This document shows, piece by piece, positions 23,333 to 35,403 of a stretch of DNA of 64,000 nt; the first letter of the stretch is position 1, and each line of letters opens with the position of its first letter. This DNA is from Thalassia testudinum. Lineage: Eukaryota; Streptophyta; Magnoliopsida; Alismatales; Hydrocharitaceae. A model generated the notes under the pieces. It had not been told where the DNA came from, searched no databases, and worked only from the letters and a program-made list of their open reading frames with translations. The stretch spans positions 19,451,501-19,515,500 of the forward strand of contig JAZHRO010000054.1 of assembly GCA_037157565.1 (NCBI GenBank), written 5' to 3'. A program made the translations under genes and the position numbers.

Positions 23333-23902
23333 TTGTCAGGTAGGCTCTGGGTAGACGAATCCAGTTGGGCTATTGGCCTGGCGAATGAGGGCTCGCTAGC
23401 AAGTAACCGATTTTCACCATACTATCAAGTAGGTGGGTTATCAGATTTGGTCCATTACTTTCATTCTGAGATGAGCTTATTTCCCTTACAAGTTCTTAGT
23501 GGCAAGGCCCAATTAAAAGAACTTTTCTTCCCTTATCATGAACGATTCTTAAGGCCTCAATTTTGGTTCAATGTTTGGTGGGTTAGGATCAAAATTAGAA
23601 ATGAGGGCTTCAACTCTAACAGGATTAACTACTTCCTTAACCATAAGTGGGATAAATGTGATATGTTTCTTTGGTTTAATAGACAGCGCCCGATGACTTT
23701 TGTTGTGTCTTGGTTCCAGCCTGCAGAGGGGGTTAAGGTCAACATAGCTTTTGTTATCGATCTTCACCATACTCATGCTTCTTGGGTGATGCACGACTGC
23801 TGTGGGGACTTTTTGAAGGTTGCCCACGTCAAGATTGGGATTACCCACAATGCTATTGGTTTTGTTAGTATGATCAAACATTTTTTGGCTGTCATTCCTT
23901 AG
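23333..23902 (+). pseudogene. Possible retroelement RNase H-like fragment
   Basis: An open frame of 189 codons. Its second half (from about WFQPAEGVKVNIAFVID) resembles the start of the RNase H domain of plant LINE-type elements (W-x-P-x-G-x-VKVN...), and VMHDCCGDFLKVAHVKIG fits the following RD-x-x-G-x-F strand. The catalytic acidic residues are not convincingly placed, and the first half matches nothing I know. The ATG lies in a repeat-like region, so it is unlikely to be a host gene. Confidence 0.35.
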
Positions 23903-25180
23903 CACTTTCGTATTCATCTTGAGAAGGACTCTACTCTTCTATATTTTTGGTGGACCAGAAAATTTTCTTTACATTGAAAGGTTAGAATGAAATTTGGAGA
24001 TCTGAGTGGTATCAAAAAACCAGATTGCTTCTCTTTCGTATATTTGCCCTTTGGCAAATGCTTTAGTTATAAAGTTGGTAGCATTGGATTCGGATCAATG
24101 GTCACTGGTCAACAATTTCAGGGAGCTCTCCTTGCACCTTCAGAATGCTTTAATTTTGGATAAGATTCATCCATCCTATGTGATATCTTGGTGTAATAGG
24201 TCACGAGTTGTGATCTATATCTTTATTTTAAATTAGGTGAATTTTTGTTTAATCTCCTTATCATTTATTTTTTATCTCTGAAGAATGGGAGATGAATGGA
24301 TGTACTCCCATTTTTTTGAAAAGAAAAAAATAAAGTTAGAATGCATCGTTGTCACCGCTTTTTCGGAGCTTTTCTTAGTGGCAAAGTATTGCCCCCGTTC
24401 CAATACAACCACTCTGTCCGCTTTTTCTATTGGCATGGTGCACTTCTTTAACTGTTGCTTTATATCATATTGGTTCTTGGTTACGTTGACTTGTGCCCCC
24501 CTTCGTTCATCCCTGTTACACTTGCACTGACGAAGGGAAAGTTTCAAATGAGAGTGATCGACTAATATTACTTTTGAAACTGCGATGATAAGTTCCAGCG
24601 GCAAATTAATTTGAGTTACTATATGTTTATATAAAGGCAATTAATGATAGGTTTCCGGCAATTAAGGCTACTCTAAGAGGAGAGGACACCCTGCTTTATC
24701 GACCATCGCTCTCCTTTCCCTGAAAAAGATAATTAGCAGGATGCTATAATGCCCGGTAATATTCATATAATCTGAAAGCAGCACTCGAGTGGGAAAAGAC
24801 AGGCTTTTTGAGAAAAGGGCGTAGAAAGTAGACAGCTAAACTTTGCAGTCCACTACTTTGAACATCGCCTTTCCATAAGATTTAAGTGGTGGCATGCAGC
24901 TAACAACCATAAAAAATTTGATTAAAAGAGCTGTCACGCAGACGTTTTTTCTCAGCATGCATGTCTCTTTCATCTCATATGCAGGGATGAATTTCCCTCT
25001 TTATACGAATGCAGAATAATGTACGGCAAGCTAGCTTAGCCCTGTGCTTGCACCACAAACACACAAACAACTCGCACAAAGAGAGTAACAATCAAGAAAA
25101 AACAACACACACGCCCATTCATACTAACACAAAGAAAGTAATCATCAAGCAAAAAAAAGAAAAGATTATTACGTAAATGT
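23903..25180. other. Intergenic, no gene recognised
   Basis: Only short open frames. The part to about 24240 may be the decayed 3' end of the retroelement at 23333. The remainder is AT-rich with no clear repeat structure. Confidence 0.4.
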
Positions 25181-25600
25181 CATTAAAAATATAAAAAATT
25201 ACTTGCTTATCATTGATTTCATAATATTACTTTAATGCTTCAAAAAAAAATCACGTCATTTCATAATTGTTATTCCATTAATTAACACTATTAAATTTAA
25301 TGGTGATAAATTTAAAAATAATAAAATTTTATGTTATTTACCATTGATTCTTATTTTTTCTCACCCCCTTCCTCTTTCCCCTCCCCCTCCCTCTTTCCTT
25401 CTCCTCCCTTCTTCTTCCCTTTACCACGCCTGGCCGGATGGGGATGGACTTCGCTACATCTCCTCCTCTGTTGTTTGTCTCCGACCTCCTCCATCTTAAT
25501 TTGCTATCCATGTCTCTGCCTTCCTCCTCGCCCTCCACTATCTTCCTCCGTCGTTGTCGCACCACCTCGACCTCACTTCAACTCCACCTCCACCTCTACC
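25180..25600. repeat. AT-rich plus CT-rich repeat arm, related in inverted orientation to 37450-37990
   Basis: The AT part (ccattaattaacactattaaatttaatggtgataaat) followed by a C/T-rich low-complexity part matches the reverse complement of 37820-37990 in word order. The CT-rich half gives a 119-codon open frame that looks like low-complexity translation, not a gene. Confidence 0.45.
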
Positions 25601-25602
25601 GT

Positions 25603-26806
25603 TGTTACGACCCGGTTCCCGAATCCCTACAGGATCCGAGACCGACTTGCCTCGACTAATCCCAAGATCCAGTCATCCAACAAAAAATAACCGGAAAGCA
25701 GGAAAATAGACCACAATCACATATGCAATGTAACTAAACAGTAAAAGAGTATAAACAGTAAAGGAAAGTAAAAGCTGCTAGTTCCGTACATTCCACCACA
25801 ACAACAGGAAAAATAGAACAAAAGTAACAGTAGTAGGAATAGTAACAAAAAATCTGAAACTCACTATAGCAGAAAAGAGAGTACAACAAAAGTATTGAAA
25901 ACTACTGCTGGGCACGACTGGGTCCAGCACCCTCTGCAGCCGGTAGCTTAAGCTGCTCAACTCCTGTACCTGAACAGTGTTATGAAAAGACGGAGTCAGC
26001 GAATGCTGAGTAAAGTGGTAACCATACCATCTAAAGAAGTAAAAGTAGCAAGCATAATTATCCTTTTCAAGTTATTTTATTTTACAGGTAATTTCTTCTC
26101 ACCCCATTAGTTTACTTTCAAATTTCTTTCTTGATCTTGCATGTTCCTCGTGAGAACGATCTTGATTGCAGTCTTTTCTGAAGAATAGAAGGTACACGTG
26201 GTACTCTCCTGGCCGGGAGAGTTCCCCGTGGTAGTCATACACCCAGTCAACCACCACGAGATCACTGACAGACATAGCAGTGACTACGGCACGTGCGATA
26301 AGTGCACAGGTAACTACCCCACACTTGCACACGGTTAGTCGTTTCCACTAGCGGGTACGTTCAAAGTTCAGCACGGAACAGTACATGACCTATCCCTCTC
26401 AGAAATAGGGGTCTAGCCCCTCAGAACCAAACAGGGGTCTCACCCCTCCACAGTCCGCGCACCCTCGTCTGACTACCCCAGTTTGCCCAGAGGGCCTAAC
26501 AAGTTAGTGTAGGGTGACTAGCTGAACCCCAAGCCTCGTGGGGTGGCTAGCTCTCTCCCTACATTAGTAGCTCACCTCGATACCATGTACACGAGGGCCA
26601 ACAGAAGTCGGTGTAGAGTGGTCAATCCTAACCTCAGGTCCCAACCCAAAGGCGACTAGCTCTGCTCTACACTAAAAGGGGACGATCACTCTCCTTGGTA
26701 TCATGTACTCAAGGGCCAGCACACTTTCCTTCCACATTTCAGGTTTTTCCATCTAACCACAGGAGCTCTACTCCTAACTCCCCGTAGGGTTCATACTCAT
26801 GTTCAT
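25603..26806 (+). mobile_element. Long LTR family 'T', copy B, 5' 1.2 kb only
   Basis: It begins TGTTACGACCCGGTTCCCGAATCCCTACAGG and ends after CCCGTAGGGTTCATACTCATG, where copy C starts at once. It shares all 5' landmarks with copies A, C and D, and the 3' half of the LTR is missing. Confidence 0.7.
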
Positions 26807-28165
26807 TATTACGACCCGGTTCCCGAATCCCTACAAGACATGAGACTGGACCGACTCGACTGACCCCAAGACCTAGTCATCCAACGAGAAAGTAACCAAA
26901 AAGCAGTAAAATAAACCACATTAACCATGCTAGCAACTAACAGTAACAAAAGTACAGCAGTAAAGAAGTAAACTACTACAATACACACCACCACAACAGC
27001 AGGAAAGTAAATGAGTACAGGAATATAAAGTGCAGAACGAAAGAGTACATAATATAAAGGTACAAGAAGCTACTCACTACTACAAATGAGTACAAAAGAA
27101 CTACGACTACTAAGCTCTATTGAGCCCAGCACCCTCTGCAGCCGTAGGGTCTGGCTGTTCAACACCTGGACCTGAAAAATGTTATGAGTACACGAAATCA
27201 GCGAATGCTGAGTAGAGTGGCAACCAACTAACTAAATAGTAAAGGTCGACAAATAGCTGTTGTTTTTCAATTTCTTTCTTTCTTTAACTAATTATTCTTT
27301 CTTTCACCACTTGGTTTATTTATCAGGTCTCTTTCTTGATCTCGAATGTTCCTCGTGGGAATGATCTTGATTGCAGTCTTTTCCGAAGAGTAGAAGTCGC
27401 ACGTCGTGCTCTCCTGGTCGGGAGAGTCTCTCGTGGTGGTCCTACACTCAGTCAATCACCCCAAGGTCACAGACAAACATAATGGTGACTACGGCATGCG
27501 CGATAAGCACTCGAGTAGCTACCCCTTACTGGCACGCGGTCAGTCGTTTCCGTCAGTGGGTGCGCCCAAAGTACAGCACGGGACCAGTATAAGGCATAGC
27601 CCTCTCAGTAACAGGGGTCTAGTCCCTAAGAACCAAATAGGGGTCTCGCCCCTCCACAGTCTGCGCACCCTCGCCTGACTACCTTGGTTTGCCCAGTGGG
27701 CCTAACAAGTCAGTGTAGGGCGGCTAGCTGAACCCCGGGCCTTGTGGGGTGGCTAACCCTCCCTACACTAGTAGCTCTCCTCGGTACAGTGTACACAAGG
27801 GCCACCAAGTCGGTGCAAAGTGGCCAATCCTAACCCCAGATCTCAACCCAAGGGTGGCTAGCTCCCCTCTACACTAAGAGGTAACATGCGCTCCCCTTGG
27901 TACCACATACTCAAGAGCCAACACACTTCTCAACACATTCTAGATCCATTCCGTTTAATTCCAGGAGCTCATCTCATAATTCCCCGTAGGGTTCATGCTC
28001 TTATTCCTCAGGCCATTCTATACCAGGTTTCATCATTTCTATTTCCATTTCTCAGGTTCTACACATGTAACTCTATTGTTCACATTTCAGGTTTATTCGC
28101 AGGTAGCTCATGTTTCCAACATTCACCTCTCCATTTTCAATTTATACACATGTAGCTCATTGATA
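26807..28165 (+). mobile_element. Long LTR family 'T', copy C, 5' part
   Basis: It begins TATTACGACCCGGTTCCCGAATC, head-to-tail after copy B. It continues past the point where B stops, through ataccaggtttcatcatttc to the cacatgtagctcattg block near 28160, then ends without the 3' part. No open frame has a recognisable product. Confidence 0.65.
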
Positions 28166-28466
28166 ACACTGCACAAGGGGGTGATAATTATGTTGAATAT
28201 GGCCCATCTTAAGAATAAAAGGCACAACATAAGTAGAATGGGAGCATTGCATGCATCATGTACCAAGATTGCTTATAAAATTATATTAATGGCCATTTGC
28301 GTAATCACTTGTCAAAGCAGGCCTTAGATAAGCAATCGGATCGCATGGATGTATTCAGAACGACGAACGGAGTAAAACAAACTTAAGATCGGCCAAATCC
28401 GACATCCAGAGCTCCTACAATGGGCCCAAGAAGTTCTGACTGTTGATCTGGAGATCAACGGCCCTC
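28166..28466. other. Spacer between copy C and the solo LTR
   Basis: Three hundred bases with no gene or repeat that I recognise. Confidence 0.4.
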
Positions 28467-31136
28467 TAGTAATGGTTGGTTATGTCGACCGAAGCTAGGT
28501 CTTTTGTTTGTTATAGTAATGTCGTTGTGGTACAGATAAAATAGCTACGGTTTGTCGTCATTGCCACTATTACAATTTTACTCAGAAATGTTTTTCTTTC
28601 GAGGTCGAACTCAGGGAGCTATTAGAATTCTAGATGTACAATGCTTTTATTACAAAAATAAGAGAGAGAGAGAAGTAGATTTTGTTTCTTGGCTTTTTCT
28701 TCTTCTCTTCTTTCTCACTTTTTGCTTGTCTTCTTTTTCTCTTCTTTCTTCACAGTTCTTGATCTTCTTCAGTTCTTCTTCTTCTTTCTTCCTTCTCTTT
28801 GCTTTCAGCTGCGGCACCTTTTCTTTTCTTTTTCTTCTTCTTTGCTTTGTCTGCAGAGCTTCATCCGTCGTCTGATTTCTCAATCAGACGGCTTAAGTGG
28901 TGTCTGCTACAGTGCTTCCTTTGTGCTTCTCCTTCTCCTTCTTCTTCCTTCTTCCTTCTTCCTTCTTCCTTGGTCTTCTCCTTCTTGCACCCTGTCCCTG
29001 CACAAAGAGCAAAACCTACCCTGTCCCTCTACCCGCACGTCTCTCTCTCTCTGTAAAGCACTCACAGGACGCTCTCCCAGAGCCGCGGGTAATCGGGTCG
29101 GGTTTCGTTCCCGTGACCAGGCGCACCGGTGTGTGGGTGATGCGCGAGGTGTGCTCAGATTGAGTCTGGTAGGATCCGCCGGATCTGCGTGATGAGCTCG
29201 CGGACCGGGCGGGTGAGTGGGTGCGGGACCTCACCCTAGTGCTTTCGGAGGCGACCAGTAGAAAGCACAAAATCAATTTATACTACTGCGGGGTTTAGTA
29301 AACTCACGATGTGGGACTATCTTCAGCGCTCTTCTCGCGCGTGCCCGCAGCAGACCGCAGCTTCGCTTCCTCAGTTTTAGGCTCTATTCGTGTCGATTGC
29401 TGGGTTAGCTGCCTTCCACTACCCTCCCGACCTCGCAGCACCTGGAACCCTGGAGTTCTGAAGCCTGGAGCGTGCGTGGAGCTGCTTCAATGCAGCGTCA
29501 ATGGCGGCCGGGCGTCGAAACTTCCAGACACGAAAAGGGACCTCGACCTAATTAGATCAGCGGGGGACCTTCGCCGTGGCACGGCGAAGGTGGTGCGAGG
29601 TGCAGCAGGTCGTGGGGCGACCTAGGCGTGCGTGCATAGGTCGCCTTGTGACCGGAGGTGTGGGTGTGTTCGGGGGAGAGATGAGTGGGTGTAGAGCGGC
29701 AGTGGGTGGGCGGAGGTTGTTCAGCGTGATGAGGCAGAGGTTATGCGAGGGTCGGCGAGGCGTGTGGTTCGGCGGAGCGATGGGAGAGTCTCTCCGGAGG
29801 CTGGCTGGAGACGAAGAAGGTGACGGTGGACAGGAGCAGTCGAGGGTTTAATCGAATGAAAGACAGTGAGGAAAAGAAAGAGGGGGAGATGGGGAGTAGT
29901 TCTGACCTAGTTACAGGGACGAAAGGGCCAGAGCAGGGCGGCAGTCGTATCGACTGTCGCCGGAGAAGAAGATACCTAGAGGGAGAGGGCGGCGACAAGG
30001 AAGAGAGCGGGAGGGCGCGCGTTGGGTACGACGCGACACGGGAAGAGCGGGGGAAGGTGGCTCTGCTGCTGGTATTGCAGCAGAGCGATGACACAAAGGA
30101 GGAGGAGTCGCCAGAGCTGGTGGGTTTCTGCCGGAGTGGGAAGAGAGGAAAAATGTGGGTTTTTCTCCATCAGGACCGAGCCCTCGTCGGCTGGCGACGG
30201 CGGTCCTTATAAAGGTGAAGGCGGAGGGGTGGGCGCAGGGAGGCGACGTGCCTCCCTCGCCGGAGAATGGTCGGAGTTGCAACCCATACCTTCCGCGCGT
30301 TCGCACGGAAGGTATGGGCAATGACAGAGGTCATGGTGGTGTCCCTGCGATAACAGACGTCGCAGGGAACACCAGGTTCAACTGGCAGAGGGCTTCCCTC
30401 ACCCTGCGCGGCGCCATGCTCCGCGCAAAGTCGCCGGAGCATGGCGCTGCTCAGAGATTTGCAGGAGGGACCAAAGTGCAAAGAACGACGAAGAACCTAG
30501 GGGCCAAAATGCGAGAGTTTCGAATGTTGAGGGTCGAAAAGTAATAAATGAGGACCAAAATGCAAAGTCGGTCAAGAAGGTGCCTTCTTTGGCTCAAGTT
30601 TTTATGCATGACTAAATGGGACCTAAGGATTATAATGGTGAATTTTATTTCTAGGTCAGACCTTGTTTGATCGGCCAATTTACGTAAAGACCCAAATTAA
30701 GTCATTAATTGGGTATGATTCTCAATGTAGGTCAAAATGGGTTCCCAAGGCCAAATTGAAGGTTTTAAACCATAGAGATTATTTTTCTATGAATTTAGAG
30801 GGTTTATTCGATTTTTACTTTGTCTCGAACTTCGTGAATTGAAGTGAGTTTGTTTTAGGGTTACCGAATGTCATTTAATTCCTTGGAGTTGCTGTAGCCC
30901 TTGTTGGATCAAATCATCCCACTTTCCTTTTATTAGGTTAGTTTGACCTATGTTTGGACCCTGAGTTACCCTGTTTACTGATTGTGTTGGTGAAATTTCA
31001 TTTTTACCCTTTATGACATGTTTTCTTCTTAAACTTAGAATCTCTAAGTCAAACCTTTCTATGAGTTATGTAGGAGTTTTTCTCGCATATCTTGGTTAGA
31101 TTGTGCTAGTTAGGGTTCATGATGAGGTTCTCATCA
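28467..31136 (-). mobile_element. Solo LTR related to the LTRs of the 46.7-57.0 kb Tat-like element
   Basis: It has the same layout as the LTRs at 46662 and 54363: a C/T-rich array (28690-29060), the block gacctcacccta...aggcgacca, a GC-rich mid part, and then aggtcaaaatgggtt. It ends GTTAGGGTTCATGATGAGGTTCTCATCA, matching the other LTR ends. A minus-strand TATA box (CTTTATAAGG, 30205-30214) is about 920 bp from that end, as in the others. CCCTC flanks both proposed ends (28462-28466 and 31137-31141), giving 2670 bp, close to the 2676 bp of one intact LTR. The left end starts TA instead of TG, so that edge is less certain. Open frames inside are non-coding LTR sequence. Confidence 0.6.
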
Positions 31137-31268
31137 CCCTCATTGCGCCACGTCACCCCCGCTCCACCGCACGCCGCCTCTTCATCCAGCTGAGATTAGA
31201 TCTCGGCCGTCGATCTTCTATCGAACGGCCGAGACTCGCTCGCCCACCCGCAGTCGTCGCGACAAAGC

Positions 31269-31335
31269 GCGGGTGTGGCGCAATGGTTAGCGCGCACGCA
31301 TGCGATGTGGGTTCGAGCCACGCGGAGCGTGAAAT
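31269..31335 (+). repeat. tRNA-derived (SINE-like) sequence with A and B boxes
   Basis: GTGTGGCGCAATGGTTAGCGC resembles a pol III A box and tRNA D-arm. GTGGGTTCGAGCCAC 23 bases further on is a perfect B box in a T-stem-loop. The spacing between boxes is about nine bases shorter than in a normal tRNA, and the acceptor ends do not pair, so it is not an intact tRNA gene. It could be a SINE head or a decayed tRNA. Confidence 0.4.
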
Positions 31336-31336
31336 C

Positions 31337-32204
31337 GAAGACGGAGGTTGCACGCGGCGAAATTGGGCCGCCCGATCAGCAGCCGGCGGCTGAGATTTCG
31401 CCACGCGGTGCGCCTACAGCTCGCGATCGCCCACGCGCGCATGCACGCCGGGCGATGATGCCCACGCACACGCGCTCCCGAGGCACGATCCAAGAGCAGC
31501 CTAGGAGAGATCTCAAGATCGGACGGCTCTCACGCAGCGGTTGCGGATCGAGAGTGAAGAAGAAACAGCGCGCGCAGTTGACCGACGGGCTGGGGGGTTT
31601 CACTGACGCTTTTGGAGTGGTCTTAGCGATGTTTTGGACGTCTCTAAAGCCCCTTCTTCTTTTACGAAGCCCTTAACCCTATTTAAACCCCCTTCAACCA
31701 CTCATTCAAGGCATTCACTTCTCTTGCAACTACTCCACCCCTCTCTTAGCTAGCTTTAGGCCCTCTTGTAATCGTTGGAGACAACGACCCGCCGACGGAG
31801 CCTCCACCGTCGTAGCTACCTCGTCGCTCTCCATCCTCTCTCTCTCTCTCTATCTCTTTTAAGCTTTCTATTACTTTTGTTTGAAGCATGTATTTAATGT
31901 TGTAAGCTATGAAGTAAAAGTTCATGATTAATGAAATTATTTTCTGTTTAGTTGTCACTTTAATTTTTGCTTAAGTTGCATGATCAAAAAAGGAACGCTA
32001 TAACCCTAATCTCTCTCTCTCTATCTCTCTCTCGGTTTTCAAAACTGCATCTTTCGCAAGCAAAACACCGCACTTTCCGTGACAACAAGTGATAAGCAAA
32101 ATTCGATTTTCACGCCTCCCTGAGACCGACACTCGGACTCACCTCTGTTTACTTATTTTAAAATCGACGTTGCAAGTGCGACTATAACAACACTTCTTAA
32201 CACA
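31337..32204. other. Repeat-like spacer, unclassified
   Basis: GC-rich to 31640, then a part with TATTTAAACCCCC (31680), (CT)n tracts at 31840 and 32010, and no coding motif. The TATA-like word and the later AT-rich leader look like a fragment of another LTR, but no second end was found. Confidence 0.35.
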
Positions 32205-32820
32205 CACGCACAAGGATCGATGCAGGTTTACTGGTAGAGTACTCAGAACAGTATAGAAGTATTCCAACAAGTAGAGGAAATCATGCGGGAAACATCGGTA
32301 TCTTAATTGCGGAAATCGAACCTCAAACGAACCCTTAACAGGTCAAAAACAGTAATTCTGACTCAAATCAGACGTCTGGAATACCTTCTAGACGTCTTAA
32401 AAGAGTCCAGAGCCATACCTCAGTTCTGTGCTACCCCTCAGACATCTAGGAACTTCGCTGGACCGTCTGGACCTAGTTCCAGATATCCAACCACCTCTCC
32501 GAACATCTAGAAATGCTTCTCGTCATCTGGTGCCTCGCCTAGACGTTCGAACTGCGTGGGAGGCATGTCCCGCGCCTTCCCGAAGCGAATCCTGCACGCG
32601 TCAACGAAAATCTTCTCAATAAGGCACGAAACAGCGCCTCGACGGAACGACCTGCATGGCCGTATTGTTATAACCCGTGGCATCAAGCGTCGTTTAAGAC
32701 GTCTGGGAAGTGGTCCATACGTCTGGTCAGACGTCTGGAAGCCTTCCCAGACGTCTGGAATTAAATTTTTTCGGCGTACGATTTCGCGTCTAAGCGCATG
32801 CGCGCGCAAACTGAACCCAC
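32205..32820 (+). mobile_element. Long LTR family 'T', copy E, 3' half (first piece)
   Basis: It carries the landmarks ggtcaaaaac..., then aaatcagacgtctgg, ...agacgtcttaaaagagtcc, and a string of AGACGTCTGG palindromes to 32765. This is the same order as 36480-36760 and 22420-22740. It then runs into inverted copy D; the junction is within the CT-rich stretch and is approximate. Confidence 0.6.
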
Positions 32821-35403
32821 CGCCCTCCTTCCCTTTCCTCCCTCCCTGCAGATAGCTTTTTCTCTCTCTCCCCTCGGCAGCTTACAAATGCACCTCTCTC
32901 CCTCACCGTCACTCCACCGCCTCTTCTTCTTCTTCCCCCTGTCAGCGAGAGAGCGAGCCGGTGAGAGCGGCAGCAGCGGCTACTGCGAGTGTGTGGGGAG
33001 GAGGGGCTGTTGCGAGAGGGAGAGGGAGCTCGACCGCGAGGGTGCAAGCTCGCTGGGGCAGCCAGAGCCGACTGGCGGGTGCGCAGTAAGCGTGTGGTGC
33101 CGTGGAGGAGCTGCTGCAGCTCAGGTAGCAGGCAGGCGCGGTGCGGCATGGCCGTGCGCTGCAGGCGGAGGGCGAGTAGGTCTTGACTCTAGGAAAATTT
33201 CCCAGAATCAAACGTCTGGACTTACGTCCAGACGACGCAGGAGATGTCTGGAGGAAGGTCCAGACATCTGAAGGGTACGTTATTTTTACCTTCTTCTTCT
33301 TTCGCGTGTACGACCATGCAGCCGTTCCGCTGAAGTCTTCTGCATCCTTTCGTGTTGAGAACGGGCGCGTGTGTGCAGGACTTGTTCGGGAAGGCGCAAG
33401 GGCATGCTATCCCACACAGATCAGACGTGTGGGCACATCACCAGACGACGGAGAGGGTCTCCAGACGTTCGGAGTGATAGTCGGATGTATGGAAACTAAG
33501 TCCAGACGGTTCAGCAGGCTTCTGGACGTCTGAAGGACCGCGTAGATCAAGATATGACCTGAGCGATCATTTAAGATGTCTGGAAGAAGTTCCAGACGTC
33601 TGATTTTGGGTGGACTTGTCGTTTTTCACCCGTTTAGGGTCCGTTCGGAGTCCGTTTTCCGCGTTTCAAGTCTCGTTCTTCTCAGATTTAGTTCCTCTAC
33701 CTATTTATAGTAATTGTATGCTGTTCTGAGTAGCTGCTTGTATTTGATCCTTGTGTTAGGACCCCGTTCCATTGCGGCTCTAGGGGTTGCGGAAGCGCGC
33801 GGGCTTGCCGATTACGCCCCCAGTATTCCCGATTTTGCGGATAGAGTGGCCATTTCAATTATTTATCAAAAATTATGCACTTATAAAATAATTAATAGAG
33901 TCTAGGGTATTGCATGAACCCTAGGACTGAAAGGAAAAAAAAACTAGATTGAGTAATAGATCCTAGGGTAATGCATGAATCCTATGATTGGAAAACTAGA
34001 TTGAATGATAGATCCTAGGGTATGGAATGAATCCTATGACTAGAAAACTAGATTGAATATATATACATTGTAGTCTTGGAAAAGTAGAAAGGAAACGATA
34101 ACTACCTGTAATTGGTTAACAGCTGCCTGTTTATGAATGAACAATGACGGTTGAGAACATGGGCTATAAGAATATAAAGCTGAAATGATGAAACCTAAAT
34201 TGGCTGAGTTAAAAGAGCATGAACCCTACGGGGAATTAGGAGTAGAATTCCTGGAAAGTGAATGGAATAGAATTAGGGAAGTGAGTTAGCCCTTGAGTAC
34301 GGAGTACCAAGGAAAGCGATTGTCCCCTTGTTTAGTGTAGAGCGGAGCTAGCCGCCCCAGGGACCTGGGGTTAGGTCTGGCCACTTTGTACCGACTTCTG
34401 GCCCTCATGTACACAGTACCGAGGAGAGTTACTAGTGTAGGGAGAGCACTAGCTACCCCACGGGTCCTGGGGTTTTGCTAGCCCTCCTACACCAACTTGT
34501 TAGGCCCGCTAGGGCAAACCAGGGTAGTCAGGCGAGGGTGCGTGGACTGTGGAGGGGCAAGACCCCTGTTGGTTACTGTGGAGGGGTTGGACCCCTATTA
34601 CTGAGAGGGCTCTGCTTTATACTGGTTCCGTGCTGTGCTTTGGGCGCACCCGTTAACGGAAACGACTGATCGCGTGCCAGTGCGGGGTAGCTACCCATGC
34701 GTTTATCGCGCATGCCGTAGTCACCGTTACGTCTGTCAGCGACCTTGAGGTGGTTGACTGAGGGTAGGATCACCACGGGGGACTCTCCCGGCCAGGAGAG
34801 CACCACGTGTTACTTCTACTTTTCGGAAAAGAGTGCAATCAAGATCGTTTCCATGAGGAACATTCAAGATCAAGAGAAGAATCTGAGGGATAATTCAATA
34901 ACGAGTAAACGGAAAATATAAAGAAAGAAATTAAAAATATAACAGCTACTGTCCACCTTACTGTTTCTTAGCTTTTAGTTGCCACTCTACTCAGTGTTTC
35001 GCTGACGTGTCACCTTTGTCACCTTTTCAGGACCAGGTGTTGAGCAGCTAGAGTCGGCGGCTGCAGAGGGTGCTGGGCTTAGTAGAGCCTAGTAGTTTCT
35101 ACTTGTGTAGTACCCACTGTACTTTTCTTACTGTTGTAGTGAGTAGTTTCTGTTACCCCTGTACTCTTTTATTGTAAGCATCATGTTTATGGACATGTTT
35201 ATTTCTTTACTGTTGTGGTGGTGTATACTGTAGTAGTTCTTTTCTTTATTGCTATATTTTGTTACTGCTAGTTATATGCATGGTGAATGTGGTTTATTTT
35301 ACTGCTCTTTTGGTTACTTTTTCGTTGGACGACTGGGTCTTGGGATCAGTCGAGTCGGTCCGATTCTCGTGTCTCGTAGGGATTCGGGAAATTGGGTCGT
35401 TAT
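32821..35403 (-). mobile_element. Long LTR family 'T', copy D, inverted, near full length
   Basis: Read on the minus strand from 35403 it starts TAACGACCCAATTTCCCGAATCCC and follows the full family order: the tcgtccaacg block, the gcagccg block, cacgtggtgctctcctggccgg, and cccgtagggttcatgctc. Three copies of a word near tcctagggtaatgcatgaatcc follow (33900-34055), then the caacccctagagccgc block, palindromes (33600-33200) and the CT-rich part. Minus-strand TATA-like CTATAAATAGG lies at 33700-33710. It separates copy E from its continuation at 35404, which suggests it inserted into E. Confidence 0.6.
33898..34058. repeat. Short tandem repeat (about 60 bp, 3 units) within copy D
   Basis: Units of the form gatcctagggtaatgcatgaatcctatgattggaaaactagattgaatgata recur three times with small changes. 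Confidence 0.8.

Noticed and set aside
28552..30544. Numerous open frames of 80-167 codons on both strands
   Set aside because: These lie in a solo LTR. The products are low-complexity (S/F/L or R/G/A), contradictory between strands, and show no family motif.
31269..31340. Functional tRNA gene
   Set aside because: The acceptor stem does not pair, and the D-loop/anticodon region is about nine bases short; kept only as a tRNA-derived repeat.
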